Counted from the stretch's first letter, positions 24,920-33,379 are shown. The stretch: DNA of 64,000 nucleotides from Akkermansiaceae bacterium (GCA_030725745.1 JANRFH010000015.1:6932-70931), one strand, 5' to 3'. Numbers and translations: made by a program. Notes: generated from the letters alone by a model not told the origin.

Positions 24920-26419
24920 ATGTCATCAGCTACACAAAAATCATCCTCTCAGGACGCCCTTCTGCGCTCCGGCATCGACCGGTCGTTGCGCCATCCCGTC
25001 ATGTTTTTCATGACCAGTGGTGCTGCATGGCTCGCAGTTTCGCTTATCCTCGGAGTCATTTCTTCCGCGAAAGCGCATTCCCCTGAGTTCCTTGATGGCT
25101 GCGGCTGGTTGACTTACGGTCGTGTTCAGGCGGCTCATACCAGTGCATTGATCTACGGCTGGGGCTTCCAAGCAGCTTTCGGCATGATCATCTGGATGAT
25201 GTCGCGCTTGTCTCGTCAAGAGTGCAGAGCTTCCGGAATCATCCTAACTGCAGGACACGTCTGGAACGTTATTATTTCTCTCGGAACTCTTGGCATCCTT
25301 GCGGGGTATGGCACTGGAATGCCTTGGATGGAGTTCCCCTCATTTACTTGGCCTGTCATCACAATCACCTACGCTGTCATCATGGTCTGGTCGCTCGTCC
25401 AGTTCAAGGTGCGCCCTGAAGGACACGTTTACATCTCCCAGTGGTATCTTTTGGCCGCGATGATTTGGTTCCCATGGGTTTTCATCACCACGAATCTTCT
25501 GCTTCACGTATTTCCAGGAAATCCCGTCATGGCCGCTGGTATCAATGCTTGGTATAAATCTAGTCTGATCTTCCTGTTCTTCGTGCCGATTGGCCTTGGA
25601 ATGGCATTCTACCTTATCCCTAAGGTGACGGGTCGCGCGGTTCACAGCTACTCGCTCGCCAAGCTTGGTTTCTGGTCGCTAGCGATAATTATGCCATGGG
25701 CGGGGATGCAGAAACTTACTGGAGCACCGATTCCATATTTCATCCCTTATCTAGGTGCCGCTGCCACAGTTCTATTCTTCATCCCAGCTTTCACAGCTGC
25801 CGTCAACCTGCTCCGCACAGCGATGGCTTCTGGAGATATCGTCAACAACAGCCCGGCGCTTCGTTTCACTACGGCAGGCATCGTAGGTCTGATTGTTATG
25901 GCAGTGGCCGCGGTTTTCCTGAATCTCCCTGGCTCCACCCTGAAGCTCAGTCAATTTTCCCTCTCGGGATATGGATTTGAGATGCTCTCGCTGTATGGCT
26001 TCTTTAGCTTTGTAGCCTTCGGTGCTATCTACTTCATCGTGCCACGCATCACTGGCCGTGAGTGGCTTTCTCGCCGCCTCATCAAGATGCATTTCTTCAT
26101 CTCGATCTACGGGATCATGCTCATCGCTGTCGTTGCGATCTTCGGAGGACTCCAGCAGGGAGTTGGTCAGGAAATGTTTGACCAGCCATGGGCAACTGCC
26201 TCCACCCGCGCCTATCCCTATGCGATCTGCATCACCTTCTCGTGGTGCACCATCCTCATTTCAAACATCTTCTTCTTCATGCATCTTATGGTGATGTGGC
26301 TACGCCTCGGCCGCCGCAGCAACCACCCGACGCTTCTCGTTTCCGCTCACGGACACAGCCCGCACGGCGAGGAAGGCGATATCGATAACGCTGGCCCCGG
26401 CACAGCAGCAGCCCACTAA
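24920..26419 (+). CDS. CcoN homologue lacking CuB and heme-b3 ligands (inactive oxidase-like subunit)
   Basis: The 499-residue protein with about 12 helices aligns over its length with CcoN, the catalytic subunit of cbb3 oxidase. The helix II His is kept (YGRVQAAHTSALIYGWG). The rest of the active site is gone. Where CcoN has WYGHNAVGFF this has WYKSSLIFLFF; where CcoN has YIWAGPHH this has MPWAGMQK, losing both CuB His and the cross-linking Tyr; and where CcoN has the HVH pair in helix X this has MLSLYGFFSF. So it cannot bind CuB or a high-spin heme in the usual way. The flanking CcoO and cytochrome genes look intact. I infer a structural anchor or electron-transfer scaffold between complex III and the aa3 oxidase. 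A conventional annotation would call it cbb3 subunit I. Confidence 0.88.
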   Translation: MSSATQKSSSQDALLRSGIDRSLRHPVMFFMTSGAAWLAVSLILGVISSAKAHSPEFLDGCGWLTYGRVQAAHTSALIYGWGFQAAFGMIIWMMSRLSRQECRASGIILTAGHVWNVIISLGTLGILAGYGTGMPWMEFPSFTWPVITITYAVIMVWSLVQFKVRPEGHVYISQWYLLAAMIWFPWVFITTNLLLHVFPGNPVMAAGINAWYKSSLIFLFFVPIGLGMAFYLIPKVTGRAVHSYSLAKLGFWSLAIIMPWAGMQKLTGAPIPYFIPYLGAAATVLFFIPAFTAAVNLLRTAMASGDIVNNSPALRFTTAGIVGLIVMAVAAVFLNLPGSTLKLSQFSLSGYGFEMLSLYGFFSFVAFGAIYFIVPRITGREWLSRRLIKMHFFISIYGIMLIAVVAIFGGLQQGVGQEMFDQPWATASTRAYPYAICITFSWCTILISNIFFFMHLMVMWLRLGRRSNHPTLLVSAHGHSPHGEEGDIDNAGPGTAAAH

Positions 26420-26441
26420 TTTCCATTTTTACGCACTACCC

Positions 26442-27188
26442 ATGAGCTTCCGCACTTTCTTCCTCAGTCTCTCCGCCAGTTTCGGAGTGGCATGGTTGGC
26501 CATTATCATCGTCCCTTACTTCAAGATGCGTTCCTTGGAACCCATCGTGATGGAGGAAGGCGAGGGCACAAATGCAGTCTATATCCCGAAACGTGCGGGA
26601 CGTATCGCCGATGGCGCCGAAGTCTATGGCGAAAATGGCTGCTATCTCTGTCACACCCAGCTTGTCCGCCCCACATACGCGGGCAACGACCTTTTCCGTC
26701 CGGACTGGGGTGGTCTTAAAGCCATTGACGATAGGCCAGACACCCGCCGCGAGACAAACGTCTACGATTTCGAAGGCGAACAATTCGCTCAAATCGGTGT
26801 TTCCCGCATGGGCCCGGATCTTTCAAACCTCGGAGTCAGAGTCGAAGAGCTCTACGCCAAGGACATCTCTCCTGAGGATTGGCTGTATCGCCATCTTTAC
26901 AATCCACGCTTCAAGCCGGAAGACCGTGACTCGAAATGCCCTTCGTTCCGCTTCATGTTCGATGAGTCGGAGATCAAAGGAAATCCATCTGATGATGCCC
27001 TGGAATTTGCCGGAAAGAACGGTGGAGAAATTACCCCGAAACCCGAGGCTAAAGCGCTAGTTTCTTATCTTCTCTCGTTGAAAAAAGACCAAGCTGTTCC
27101 ATCGTCTCTCAACTTCGCTCCTTCTTCCGGGGAGGAAGAAGCAGCTCCTCCTGCACCCGCAGATGAGCCATCACCTGCAGGTGCCTGA
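26442..27188 (+). CDS. ccoO: CcoO-type monoheme cytochrome c
   Basis: The 248-residue protein has an N-terminal membrane helix (about 6-28) and one heme site CYLCH at about 67-71 in the CcoO context (GAEVYGENGCYLCHTQLVRP). The typical RMGPDLSNLG, with the axial Met, and YNPRFKPEDRDSKCPSFRFMFDE follow. A Pro/Ala/Glu-rich tail of about 30 residues is extra. The key residues of CcoO are kept although the CcoN-like partner upstream is ligand-free. It starts 22 bases after that gene. Confidence 0.9.
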   Translation: MSFRTFFLSLSASFGVAWLAIIIVPYFKMRSLEPIVMEEGEGTNAVYIPKRAGRIADGAEVYGENGCYLCHTQLVRPTYAGNDLFRPDWGGLKAIDDRPDTRRETNVYDFEGEQFAQIGVSRMGPDLSNLGVRVEELYAKDISPEDWLYRHLYNPRFKPEDRDSKCPSFRFMFDESEIKGNPSDDALEFAGKNGGEITPKPEAKALVSYLLSLKKDQAVPSSLNFAPSSGEEEAAPPAPADEPSPAGA

Positions 27189-27219
27189 TCCATCAATTAT
27201 TTTCCCAGAAATTTCTATC

Positions 27220-27984
27220 ATGTCTTCGCCCGATCCGCAGCACAGCAGCAAGCCCGACCTCGACGAGTCGATCAACGTCACCAAGGCGCATGGACGCGTC
27301 GAACGGGAATCAGCAGCCACCGCCCGCGAGCAACGAATCGCCGACAACGGTCACGAGCCACTGGCTTTGTGGGTCATCGTGGCTTGTGGCATTGTTCTCC
27401 TCATTGCTGGGGGAGTGATTGGAGATGCTGGGACACTATTTTCCTACGGAAATACCTTTAAAGAAGGCTACGTGCGCGGGAAGGCACCGGGATCCTTGGA
27501 GGAGGGCCCGGCTCCCAAAGATGCGCTAGCGGCTTTCAGCGCAAAAGGTCAGAAGGTTTATTCTAAATGCAACGGTTGCCACGGCGCCGACGGTAAAGGT
27601 GGCGCGAGCTACCCATCGCTCGCAGGTTCCGCATGGGTTGTGGGCGATACCCAGAAGTTTGCGATGATCGTGTTGAATGGTCTCCAAGGGCCTGCAAGCA
27701 ATGGCAAAACCTACGGTGTGATGCCTGCCCAAGGTTCGGGCATGTCCGCACAGGATCTTGCAGCTCTGATGACCTTCGTCAGGAACGGTTTCGGAAACTC
27801 GGTAGGTGACGTGGTGACTGTGGAGATGGCAGAGAACGCCCTTGCGATTTCCGCCGCCCGCGAAAAGGTTGGCCAGGCAGTTACTGCAGAAGAGATTAAA
27901 GCGGATCACATGGTCATGCTTGAGGGTGAGCCTCTCGACCCAACGACAATGGTTGATCCCGCCAAGCTGACACCAGTCGAATAA
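27220..27984 (+). CDS. CcoP-like monoheme cytochrome c with membrane anchor
   Basis: The 254-residue protein has an acidic/basic N-terminus, a membrane helix at about 48-70 (LALWVIVACGIVLLIAGGVIG), and a cytochrome c domain with one site CNGCH (about 113-117), GMSAQDLAALMTFVRNGFGN and a Met-bearing YGVMPAQG. True CcoP carries two hemes, so this is a reduced CcoP or a dedicated electron carrier. The ATG at 27220 is preferred over an in-frame ATG at 27163 that lies inside ccoO. It closes the CcoN-like/CcoO/CcoP-like block. Confidence 0.82.
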   Translation: MSSPDPQHSSKPDLDESINVTKAHGRVERESAATAREQRIADNGHEPLALWVIVACGIVLLIAGGVIGDAGTLFSYGNTFKEGYVRGKAPGSLEEGPAPKDALAAFSAKGQKVYSKCNGCHGADGKGGASYPSLAGSAWVVGDTQKFAMIVLNGLQGPASNGKTYGVMPAQGSGMSAQDLAALMTFVRNGFGNSVGDVVTVEMAENALAISAAREKVGQAVTAEEIKADHMVMLEGEPLDPTTMVDPAKLTPVE

Positions 27985-27990
27985 GTTTCC

Positions 27991-28023
27991 TTAGAGTTTA
28001 AAGTTTAAAATTTCAAGTTTCCA
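27991..28023 (+). repeat. family A leader repeat upstream of ctaD
   Basis: AGAGTTTAAAGTTTAAAATT then CAAGTTTCC lie 4-35 bases before the ctaD ATG, in sense orientation. Confidence 0.7.
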
Positions 28024-28026
28024 CCT

Positions 28027-29940
28027 ATGAGCGCCAACGCAGCATCTCACGACTCCTCGCATGATCACCACGACGATCATGGAGATCACCACCACAATCC
28101 TGGATTCATCCAGAAATACATTTTTTCGACGGATCACAAGACCATCGGTATTCAGTATGGTATTACCGCGATGTTGTTCCTCGCATTCGGATTCTACCTG
28201 ATGATGGTTATGCGCTGGAGCATCGCCTATCCGCATCAGCCTCTTCCGGAGTGGATGAGTTTCCTTTTCACAGATACTTGGAAAGCCCGTTGGCTTCTGG
28301 ACGGCAAAGTCACGGGTGAGACCTACAACATGTTCGGTGCTATGCACGGCACGATTATGGTCTTCCTAGGAATTGTGCCACTAGGATTCGGTGCCTTCGG
28401 CAACTACGTCACGCCCCTTCAAATTGGTGCTGTGGACATGGCTTTCCCTAAGTTGAACATGCTCAGTTACTGGATTTATTTTGTGGGTGGAGTCATCATG
28501 TGTGCCTCCTTCTTCATGGAGTCCGGTGCAGCAAAATCCGGTTGGACGAACTACTCTCCGCTGGCTGGTTTCGCCGATGGTCAGATTGTAAACCAATGGC
28601 TCGCGGGTCAGACCCAGTGGTTGATCGGGCTCGTTTGCCTCATTACGTCATCACTACTCGGCTCGGTGAATTTCATCACCACCATCATCAATCTCCGCGC
28701 ACGGGGAATGACCTGGATGCGCCTGCCGTTCTTCGTCTGGGCCATGCTTGTAACCGGCTTCCTCCTTCTGCTCGCTTTCCCACCGCTTGAAGCTGCTGGC
28801 ATCATGCAGTTGATGGATCGCGTCGCACACTCTTCGTTCTTCATGCCATCCGGTCTCTACACCAGTGCCGAAGGCCTTGCTGATCTTTCCGGCGGCGGAT
28901 CGCCTCTCTTGTTCCAGCACCTTTTCTGGTTCCTTGGTCACCCAGAGGTTTACGTCCTCCTTCTCCCTGCGATTGCCTGCGTTGCGGAAATCATTCCCGT
29001 CAACACCCGCAAGCCGCTCTGGGGATACAAGTCGATGGTCTATTCCGTCCTCATCCTTGGCTTCCTTTCCTTCATCGTGTGGGCACACCACATGTATATG
29101 ACCGGCATGGGATCCGCCGTCTCCACCTTCTTCCAGACCACGACAGTTCTGATCTCTATCCCATCGGTGATTATCATCACCGCGATGCTGATCTCTCTCT
29201 GGGGTGGTTCTATCAGATTCACCATGCCGATGCTCTGGGCATGTGCGTTCATCCCGATGTTCGGCATCGGCGGTCTCACCGGTCTTCCACTCGCTTTCAA
29301 CCTCGTCGGACTCCACCTGCATGACACTTATTACGTCATCGGTCACTTCCACTATGTGGTAGCTCCCGGTATCCTCTTTGGTCTCTTTGCCGGCGTTTAC
29401 CACTGGTATCCGAAAATGACTGGTCGATACATGAGCAACTTCCTCGGCCACCTTCACTTCTGGCCGAGCCTCGTGTGCATGAACATCATCTTCTTCCCGA
29501 TGCTCATCCAAGGTATGGCTGGCTTCCACCGCCGCTGGTATAACGGTGGCGACGCCTACCTCGCTAAGGCTGCCGACAGCACGGACGTATTTGGTAACGT
29601 GGTTCGCGATTACATTGACCTCAATATCATTATGTCTATGGGCGCATGGGCACTCGCACTCGCCCAGATTCCATTCGTGATTAACCTCTTCATCGCCTGG
29701 AAAGCTGGCAAGAAGGTCGAAAGCGACAACCCATGGGACGCCACCACACTTGAGTGGTCCACTCCGACACCTCCGGGACACGGCAACTTCACCTACGATG
29801 TCGCCGTCTATCGTGGCCCTTACGAATATTCTCGCCCTGATTGCGACAAGGATTACTTCCCACAATGGGAGGCACCCAAGAAGCCCGTGGAAGAACCCGC
29901 GGATGCGCCATCCGTCGCAAACACCAACGATCATCACTGA
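28027..29940 (+). CDS. ctaD: CtaD: aa3-type cytochrome c oxidase subunit I
   Basis: The 637-residue catalytic subunit reduces O2 and pumps protons. All ligand motifs are intact: His in GAMHGTIMVF, the CuB His and Tyr in FWFLGHPEVYVLLLP, the CuB pair in AHHMYMTGM, and HDTYYVIGHFHYVV for hemes a and a3. The Glu of the D-channel (HPEVY) is present. The His/Asp-rich N-terminus (HDSSHDHHDDHGDHHH) is unusual and could bind metal. The C-terminus extends about 60 residues past the last helix. It follows a family A leader repeat and starts the aa3 part of the cluster. Confidence 0.97.
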   Translation: MSANAASHDSSHDHHDDHGDHHHNPGFIQKYIFSTDHKTIGIQYGITAMLFLAFGFYLMMVMRWSIAYPHQPLPEWMSFLFTDTWKARWLLDGKVTGETYNMFGAMHGTIMVFLGIVPLGFGAFGNYVTPLQIGAVDMAFPKLNMLSYWIYFVGGVIMCASFFMESGAAKSGWTNYSPLAGFADGQIVNQWLAGQTQWLIGLVCLITSSLLGSVNFITTIINLRARGMTWMRLPFFVWAMLVTGFLLLLAFPPLEAAGIMQLMDRVAHSSFFMPSGLYTSAEGLADLSGGGSPLLFQHLFWFLGHPEVYVLLLPAIACVAEIIPVNTRKPLWGYKSMVYSVLILGFLSFIVWAHHMYMTGMGSAVSTFFQTTTVLISIPSVIIITAMLISLWGGSIRFTMPMLWACAFIPMFGIGGLTGLPLAFNLVGLHLHDTYYVIGHFHYVVAPGILFGLFAGVYHWYPKMTGRYMSNFLGHLHFWPSLVCMNIIFFPMLIQGMAGFHRRWYNGGDAYLAKAADSTDVFGNVVRDYIDLNIIMSMGAWALALAQIPFVINLFIAWKAGKKVESDNPWDATTLEWSTPTPPGHGNFTYDVAVYRGPYEYSRPDCDKDYFPQWEAPKKPVEEPADAPSVANTNDHH

Positions 29941-29948
29941 GTTCGGTT

Positions 29949-29988
29949 TCCTGAAAACTGAAAACTGAACACTAGCAAACTTTTACAA
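29949..29988 (+). repeat. family C leader repeat upstream of ctaE
   Basis: CTGAAAACTGAAAACTGAAC and then ACTAGCAAACTTTTACAA run directly into the ATG at 29989. The core CTGAAAACTGAACACT with TAGCAAACTT recurs before the dienelactone hydrolase gene. Confidence 0.7.
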
Positions 29989-31647
29989 ATGGAAATCCCA
30001 TACATCGTCACTCCCCGTAAAGACACGGGTCTGATCAACTCCAAGATCGCCATCTGGCTCTTCCTCGCTTCTGAGGTCATGCTCTTCGGTGGTTTCTTCT
30101 CCGCTTACGTTTATCTGCGCATGGGTGCAGATTATCCATGGCCGGAGCGCACGCTTCCCGTCCTTCCTGGTCTCATCAACACCTTCGTGCTTATCGGCTC
30201 CTCGGTGACAGTTGTCTTCGCATGGGCTGCCCTCAAGATGCGTGAGTGGAGAAAATTCCAGATATACATGGGCATCACCGTCGCTTGCGCCGCTCTGTTC
30301 ATGGTGCTGAAAGGCGTGGAGTATAACGTCAAGTTTCATCACCAAGCTGTTCGTTTGGATGACTACTCGGTCGTTGAAGGGCACCTTGGTTACGAACTCA
30401 AAGAGGGTGCCGATGCGCATCATCCAAATGCCGATGACTACGTAAAAGACCACAACGGAGATAAGATCGAGGAAAACATGATCCGGGTGAAGGTGGAGAA
30501 GCTCACCTTCGCTACCAAGCGCTACTACGCAGAGTGGGTGGATGAAATGCTTTCCGAGGCAGACCACGCCAATGCGAAGATCACCCTAGAGGCTGATATC
30601 GAGGCCACCACCACCGAGGGTGGAAAAATGAAAGTCATCGCTAAGAAGGGCGAACCCCTCAGCCTTGATCTCCTCAAAAAGCTCAAGGATGTCCAGCTCG
30701 CCGCCCTAAAGCACAATGCTGCTCTTCGTACCCAAAATCTTCGTGAACAGTGGGTCGTCGCCAAAGATGCAAACCCTGGCAAACAAGGCTGGGAGATTAG
30801 TGATGATGTCAGCATTAACATGGATGACATTACACCGCTTATGCTTTCCGAAGTGCCAAGCGCTACATTTGTAGTGAATCCTCCGACTGAGTTCCTCTTC
30901 AAGCCAAGGGATATCCGAGAAGCTGAAGGCAGTTCAAGGCTCCGTGACGACACCGTCGTCGTCGGTGAACTCGAGGAAAGCCCAATGGTATTCCACAACG
31001 TCGATGCAGTGGACTTCCAATGGCTTGTCATGAAAGCCGAAGAGAAGGGTATCTCCCCGGAAGCCGCCATTGAGAATTCATGGCTTATGAAAAATAATGC
31101 CTTTGTCCGCGAGATATGGGCATGGCACTTGAAGCGCAACGAGGCTAAACAGAAGGATCTCAATGAGCAATATGGCTTCAAGGAAGATGAAAACGGTAAG
31201 CCAACTGAGACTCCTGATCGAGTCCTCACCCACAAAGAACTCTACCGCATCGGCTGGAAGGAATTCAGGGACTACGGTGAAGAAACCAAAGGTGTAGAAG
31301 TTTCCGCTGTTGCAGGTCTGAAAGAAGAATTCATGGGGCCGAATTACAAAGCCCGCGGTGCAGAAACCTTTCCAGAGCTTTCCCTTCCCCGCGAAGAGAT
31401 CCGCCATGCGGCGAAGTTTTCTCCGGCTTGGAACACCTACTACGCGATTTACTTCACCATCACAGGCCTGCACGGCCTTCACGTCATCGGTGGCGCGCTC
31501 GTCCTTGCCTACTACCTGTTTTTCGGACGCAAGATGTATCTGGAAAATCCGGAGTGGCTCGCAAACCGCGTCGAAGTCGGTGGACTCTTCTGGCACTTTG
31601 TCGACCTGATCTGGATCTTCGCGTTCCCGATCCTGTATTTGATGTAA
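29989..31647 (+). CDS. ctaE: CtaE: cytochrome c oxidase subunit III with a ~360-residue insertion
   Basis: The N-terminal 114 residues (KIAIWLFLASEVMLFGGFFSAYVYLR to FMVLKGVEY) and the last 77 residues (FSPAWNTYYAIYFTITGLHGLHV, then LFWHFVDLIWIFAFPILYL) form a normal subunit III. Between them lie about 360 hydrophilic residues, rich in Glu/Lys/Asp with no Cys pair, signal or membrane helix. The host family is usually about 190-260 residues; this is 552. The insert sits between the helix ending in the conserved Glu-Tyr and the next helix, at the membrane surface. Base composition and frame are continuous and no intron-like ends are seen, so I take it as a real protein insertion. Its function is unknown; docking of the neighbouring cytochromes is one possibility. 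Confidence 0.92.
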   Translation: MEIPYIVTPRKDTGLINSKIAIWLFLASEVMLFGGFFSAYVYLRMGADYPWPERTLPVLPGLINTFVLIGSSVTVVFAWAALKMREWRKFQIYMGITVACAALFMVLKGVEYNVKFHHQAVRLDDYSVVEGHLGYELKEGADAHHPNADDYVKDHNGDKIEENMIRVKVEKLTFATKRYYAEWVDEMLSEADHANAKITLEADIEATTTEGGKMKVIAKKGEPLSLDLLKKLKDVQLAALKHNAALRTQNLREQWVVAKDANPGKQGWEISDDVSINMDDITPLMLSEVPSATFVVNPPTEFLFKPRDIREAEGSSRLRDDTVVVGELEESPMVFHNVDAVDFQWLVMKAEEKGISPEAAIENSWLMKNNAFVREIWAWHLKRNEAKQKDLNEQYGFKEDENGKPTETPDRVLTHKELYRIGWKEFRDYGEETKGVEVSAVAGLKEEFMGPNYKARGAETFPELSLPREEIRHAAKFSPAWNTYYAIYFTITGLHGLHVIGGALVLAYYLFFGRKMYLENPEWLANRVEVGGLFWHFVDLIWIFAFPILYLM

Positions 31648-31681
31648 ACCAATCTAACTTATTTCCAACCTTTCGTAAAAA

Positions 31682-32038
31682 ATGGCCGATTCTATTGAAG
31701 CAATTCAAAAATCCAAAAAGACCTACATTCTGGTTTTTCTAGCACTCCTTGTGGGTACTGTGCTAACCGTTCTCGTTGCCGAGGCTCCCACTTGGGCTAC
31801 CTGGCTTCAATGGATGGATGTCGGCGAGCATGGCTTTGACAAGTATGATGCGATTTTGGGGCTTTTGATCGCCACCACCAAAGCGACACTCGTAGCCTAT
31901 TATTTCATGCACTTGAATCACGAGAAGAAGGCAGTATATTGGATTTTCGGCTCTGGTATCGTCTTCGTTCTCTGGATGGCTTTCCTGCTTGCTCTTGCCT
32001 ACAGGAGTCCGATCAACGATTACCTCTTCTACAAGTAA
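31682..32038 (+). CDS. ctaF: CtaF: cytochrome c oxidase subunit IV
   Basis: The 118-residue protein with three membrane helices matches the prokaryotic subunit IV family: KKTYILVFLALLVGTVLTVL, LLIATTKATLVAYYFMHLNHEKK (the family hallmark) and WIFGSGIVFVLWMAFLLALA. It has no cofactor and is thought to help assemble or stabilise the oxidase. It starts 34 bases after ctaE. Confidence 0.9.
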   Translation: MADSIEAIQKSKKTYILVFLALLVGTVLTVLVAEAPTWATWLQWMDVGEHGFDKYDAILGLLIATTKATLVAYYFMHLNHEKKAVYWIFGSGIVFVLWMAFLLALAYRSPINDYLFYK

Positions 32039-32045
32039 AACCATT

Positions 32046-32246
32046 ATGTCACTCCGTAGCTTTCACCTCGTCTTCGTCACAGTCTGCACTCTTTTGTGTG
32101 CCTTCTTAGTGGTGTGGTCATTCGTGCTTGCTCCAGAGCCTTCCGCTATGGCCACGGCTTTCGGGGTTGTCGGTGTCATTGGCCTCGTGCTGATGCCCGT
32201 CTATGGTTTCGCCTTCCTCAAGAAAGCCTCCAAACTTCACCTCTAA
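32046..32246 (+). CDS. small two-helix membrane protein of the oxidase cluster
   Basis: This 66-residue protein (MSLRSFHLVFVTVC...) has two hydrophobic segments at about 5-25 and 35-58 and a basic C-terminus (KKASKLHL). It starts 7 bases after the ctaF stop and ends 7 bases before the next small gene. The longer frame from 31989 overlaps ctaF and is unlikely. Similar tiny proteins accompany ctaF in other aa3 clusters. No function is known. Confidence 0.75.
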   Translation: MSLRSFHLVFVTVCTLLCAFLVVWSFVLAPEPSAMATAFGVVGVIGLVLMPVYGFAFLKKASKLHL

Positions 32247-32253
32247 TTCCGCC

Positions 32254-32457
32254 ATGAACTTCTTCAATATCCTGGCCTGCCCGACCTGCGCTTCCTCTTT
32301 TGAGGCATCGGGAGATTCCATCGGCTACTCGATCTTTTTCCTTCTTATCGTCATCCTCGCCGTTCTCGGTGGAGTAGCTTTCTTCATGACGCGCATCATC
32401 CGCCGCGAAGACAACAACCTCGATCCCGAACTCCGCGACGACTACGTCAGTCACTGA
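32254..32457 (+). CDS. small single-helix membrane protein of the oxidase cluster
   Basis: This 67-residue protein starts MNFFNILACPTCASSFEASG, with a CPTC pair that could bind metal or form a disulfide. It has one membrane helix at about 26-47 and a charged tail (RIIRREDNNLDPELRDDYVSH). It fits between the 66-residue gene and ctaC with short gaps. I do not recognise a family. Position suggests an oxidase accessory or assembly factor. Confidence 0.7.
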   Translation: MNFFNILACPTCASSFEASGDSIGYSIFFLLIVILAVLGGVAFFMTRIIRREDNNLDPELRDDYVSH

Positions 32458-32459
32458 TA

Positions 32460-32502
32460 AAATTTCAGCATTTCAGATTTTAACTTTTCAGCATTTACCC
32501 CA
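32460..32502 (+). repeat. family B leader repeat upstream of ctaC
   Basis: It contains repeated TTTCAGCATTTCAG-like units and ends TTTCAGCATTTACCCCA directly before the ATG at 32503, the same ending as the gatA leader. Confidence 0.7.
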
Positions 32503-33303
32503 ATGACCTTTTCAGAACTCCTCGGACTTCCAAGCAACCACTCCGCACACGGTGGCCACGTCGATCACTTGATCATGGTGGTGCATTGGTTCATGCTCGC
32601 GCTGTTCGTGGGTTGGACTGTCTTCTTTTTCGTCTGCCTCTTCAAATTCTGGCACAAGCGTAATCCGAAGGCCTCCTACGATGGGGTTCGCAGCCACCTT
32701 TCCAGTCACCTTGAGGTCGGCGTGATCATTATTGAGGCGGTGCTTCTCCTTGGTTTCGCCTTTCCGCTCTGGCAGACCCGTGTGGATAGCTGGGAGAGAG
32801 TTCAGGAAATGGATCCCGTCCGTGTCCGTGTCGTCGGTTGGCAGTTCGGCTGGACTTATCACTATCCCGGTCTAGATGGGAAATTCGGTCGCACCGATGC
32901 GGCGCTGATTTCTGGCACGAACGATCTAGGTATCGACTACACCGACCCAAACGCCCTCGATGATTACACCGACTCCACCCTCAGGCTTCCGGTCAATCGT
33001 CCGGCAGTGCTCAACATCGGCACTAAGGACGTGATCCACAACTACGCGATTGTGCCGATGCGTATCCAGCAGGATGCCATCCCGGGCAAAGAGATCGCCA
33101 TGTGGTTCACACCGGTGGACAAGATCGAGACTTCCGTTGTCTGTGCCCAGCTCTGCGGCGAAGGCCATGCGAACATGATCGGAAATATGGAAGTGATCGA
33201 CGAGAAGGACTACGACTCCCAAGCGACATCCAAGTCTGAGGCTGCACTTAAAGCGAATTCCCCGAGCACTGCTCCAGAGGAGACGGCTGCGGTGATACGC
33301 TAA
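32503..33303 (+). CDS. ctaC: CtaC: cytochrome c oxidase subunit II (CuA)
   Basis: The 266-residue protein has two membrane helices (about 22-47 and 71-91) and a CuA cupredoxin domain. The CuA ligands are complete: His in KDVIHNYAIVP and CAQLCGEGHANM with both Cys, the Glu, His and Met. The aromatic patch for electron entry reads VVGWQFGWTYHYPG. No heme c domain is fused, so this is aa3 and not caa3, consistent with separate cytochromes in the cluster. A Ser/Thr/Ala-rich tail follows the domain. It is the last gene of the cluster and is followed by a terminator. Its position after the other oxidase genes is unusual; subunit II often comes first. Confidence 0.95.
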   Translation: MTFSELLGLPSNHSAHGGHVDHLIMVVHWFMLALFVGWTVFFFVCLFKFWHKRNPKASYDGVRSHLSSHLEVGVIIIEAVLLLGFAFPLWQTRVDSWERVQEMDPVRVRVVGWQFGWTYHYPGLDGKFGRTDAALISGTNDLGIDYTDPNALDDYTDSTLRLPVNRPAVLNIGTKDVIHNYAIVPMRIQQDAIPGKEIAMWFTPVDKIETSVVCAQLCGEGHANMIGNMEVIDEKDYDSQATSKSEAALKANSPSTAPEETAAVIR

Positions 33304-33341
33304 GGTGGTTATTACTGAGCTAGTTATCCAAAACATGTAAG

Positions 33342-33366
33342 AAGGCGGTGTTTCACCGCCTTTTTT
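33342..33366 (+). terminator. terminator of the respiratory cluster
   Basis: AAGGCGGTG at 33342-33350 pairs with CACCGCCTT at 33354-33362 around TTT, followed by six Ts. It ends the plus-strand run that begins at actA. Confidence 0.92.
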
Positions 33367-33379
33367 CATGCCCCGTAGA

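Noticed and set aside
24920-27984. A functional cbb3 oxidase (ccoNOP)
   Set aside because: The CcoN-like protein lacks the CuB His residues, the Tyr and the helix X heme ligands, and the CcoP-like protein has one heme site instead of two, so oxygen reduction by this block is not supported.
28654-29937. Long open frame (427 codons) on the minus strand opposite ctaD
   Set aside because: It is the complement of a strongly conserved oxidase gene; the composition (Glu/Val/Arg rich, no domain) reflects codon bias of ctaD.
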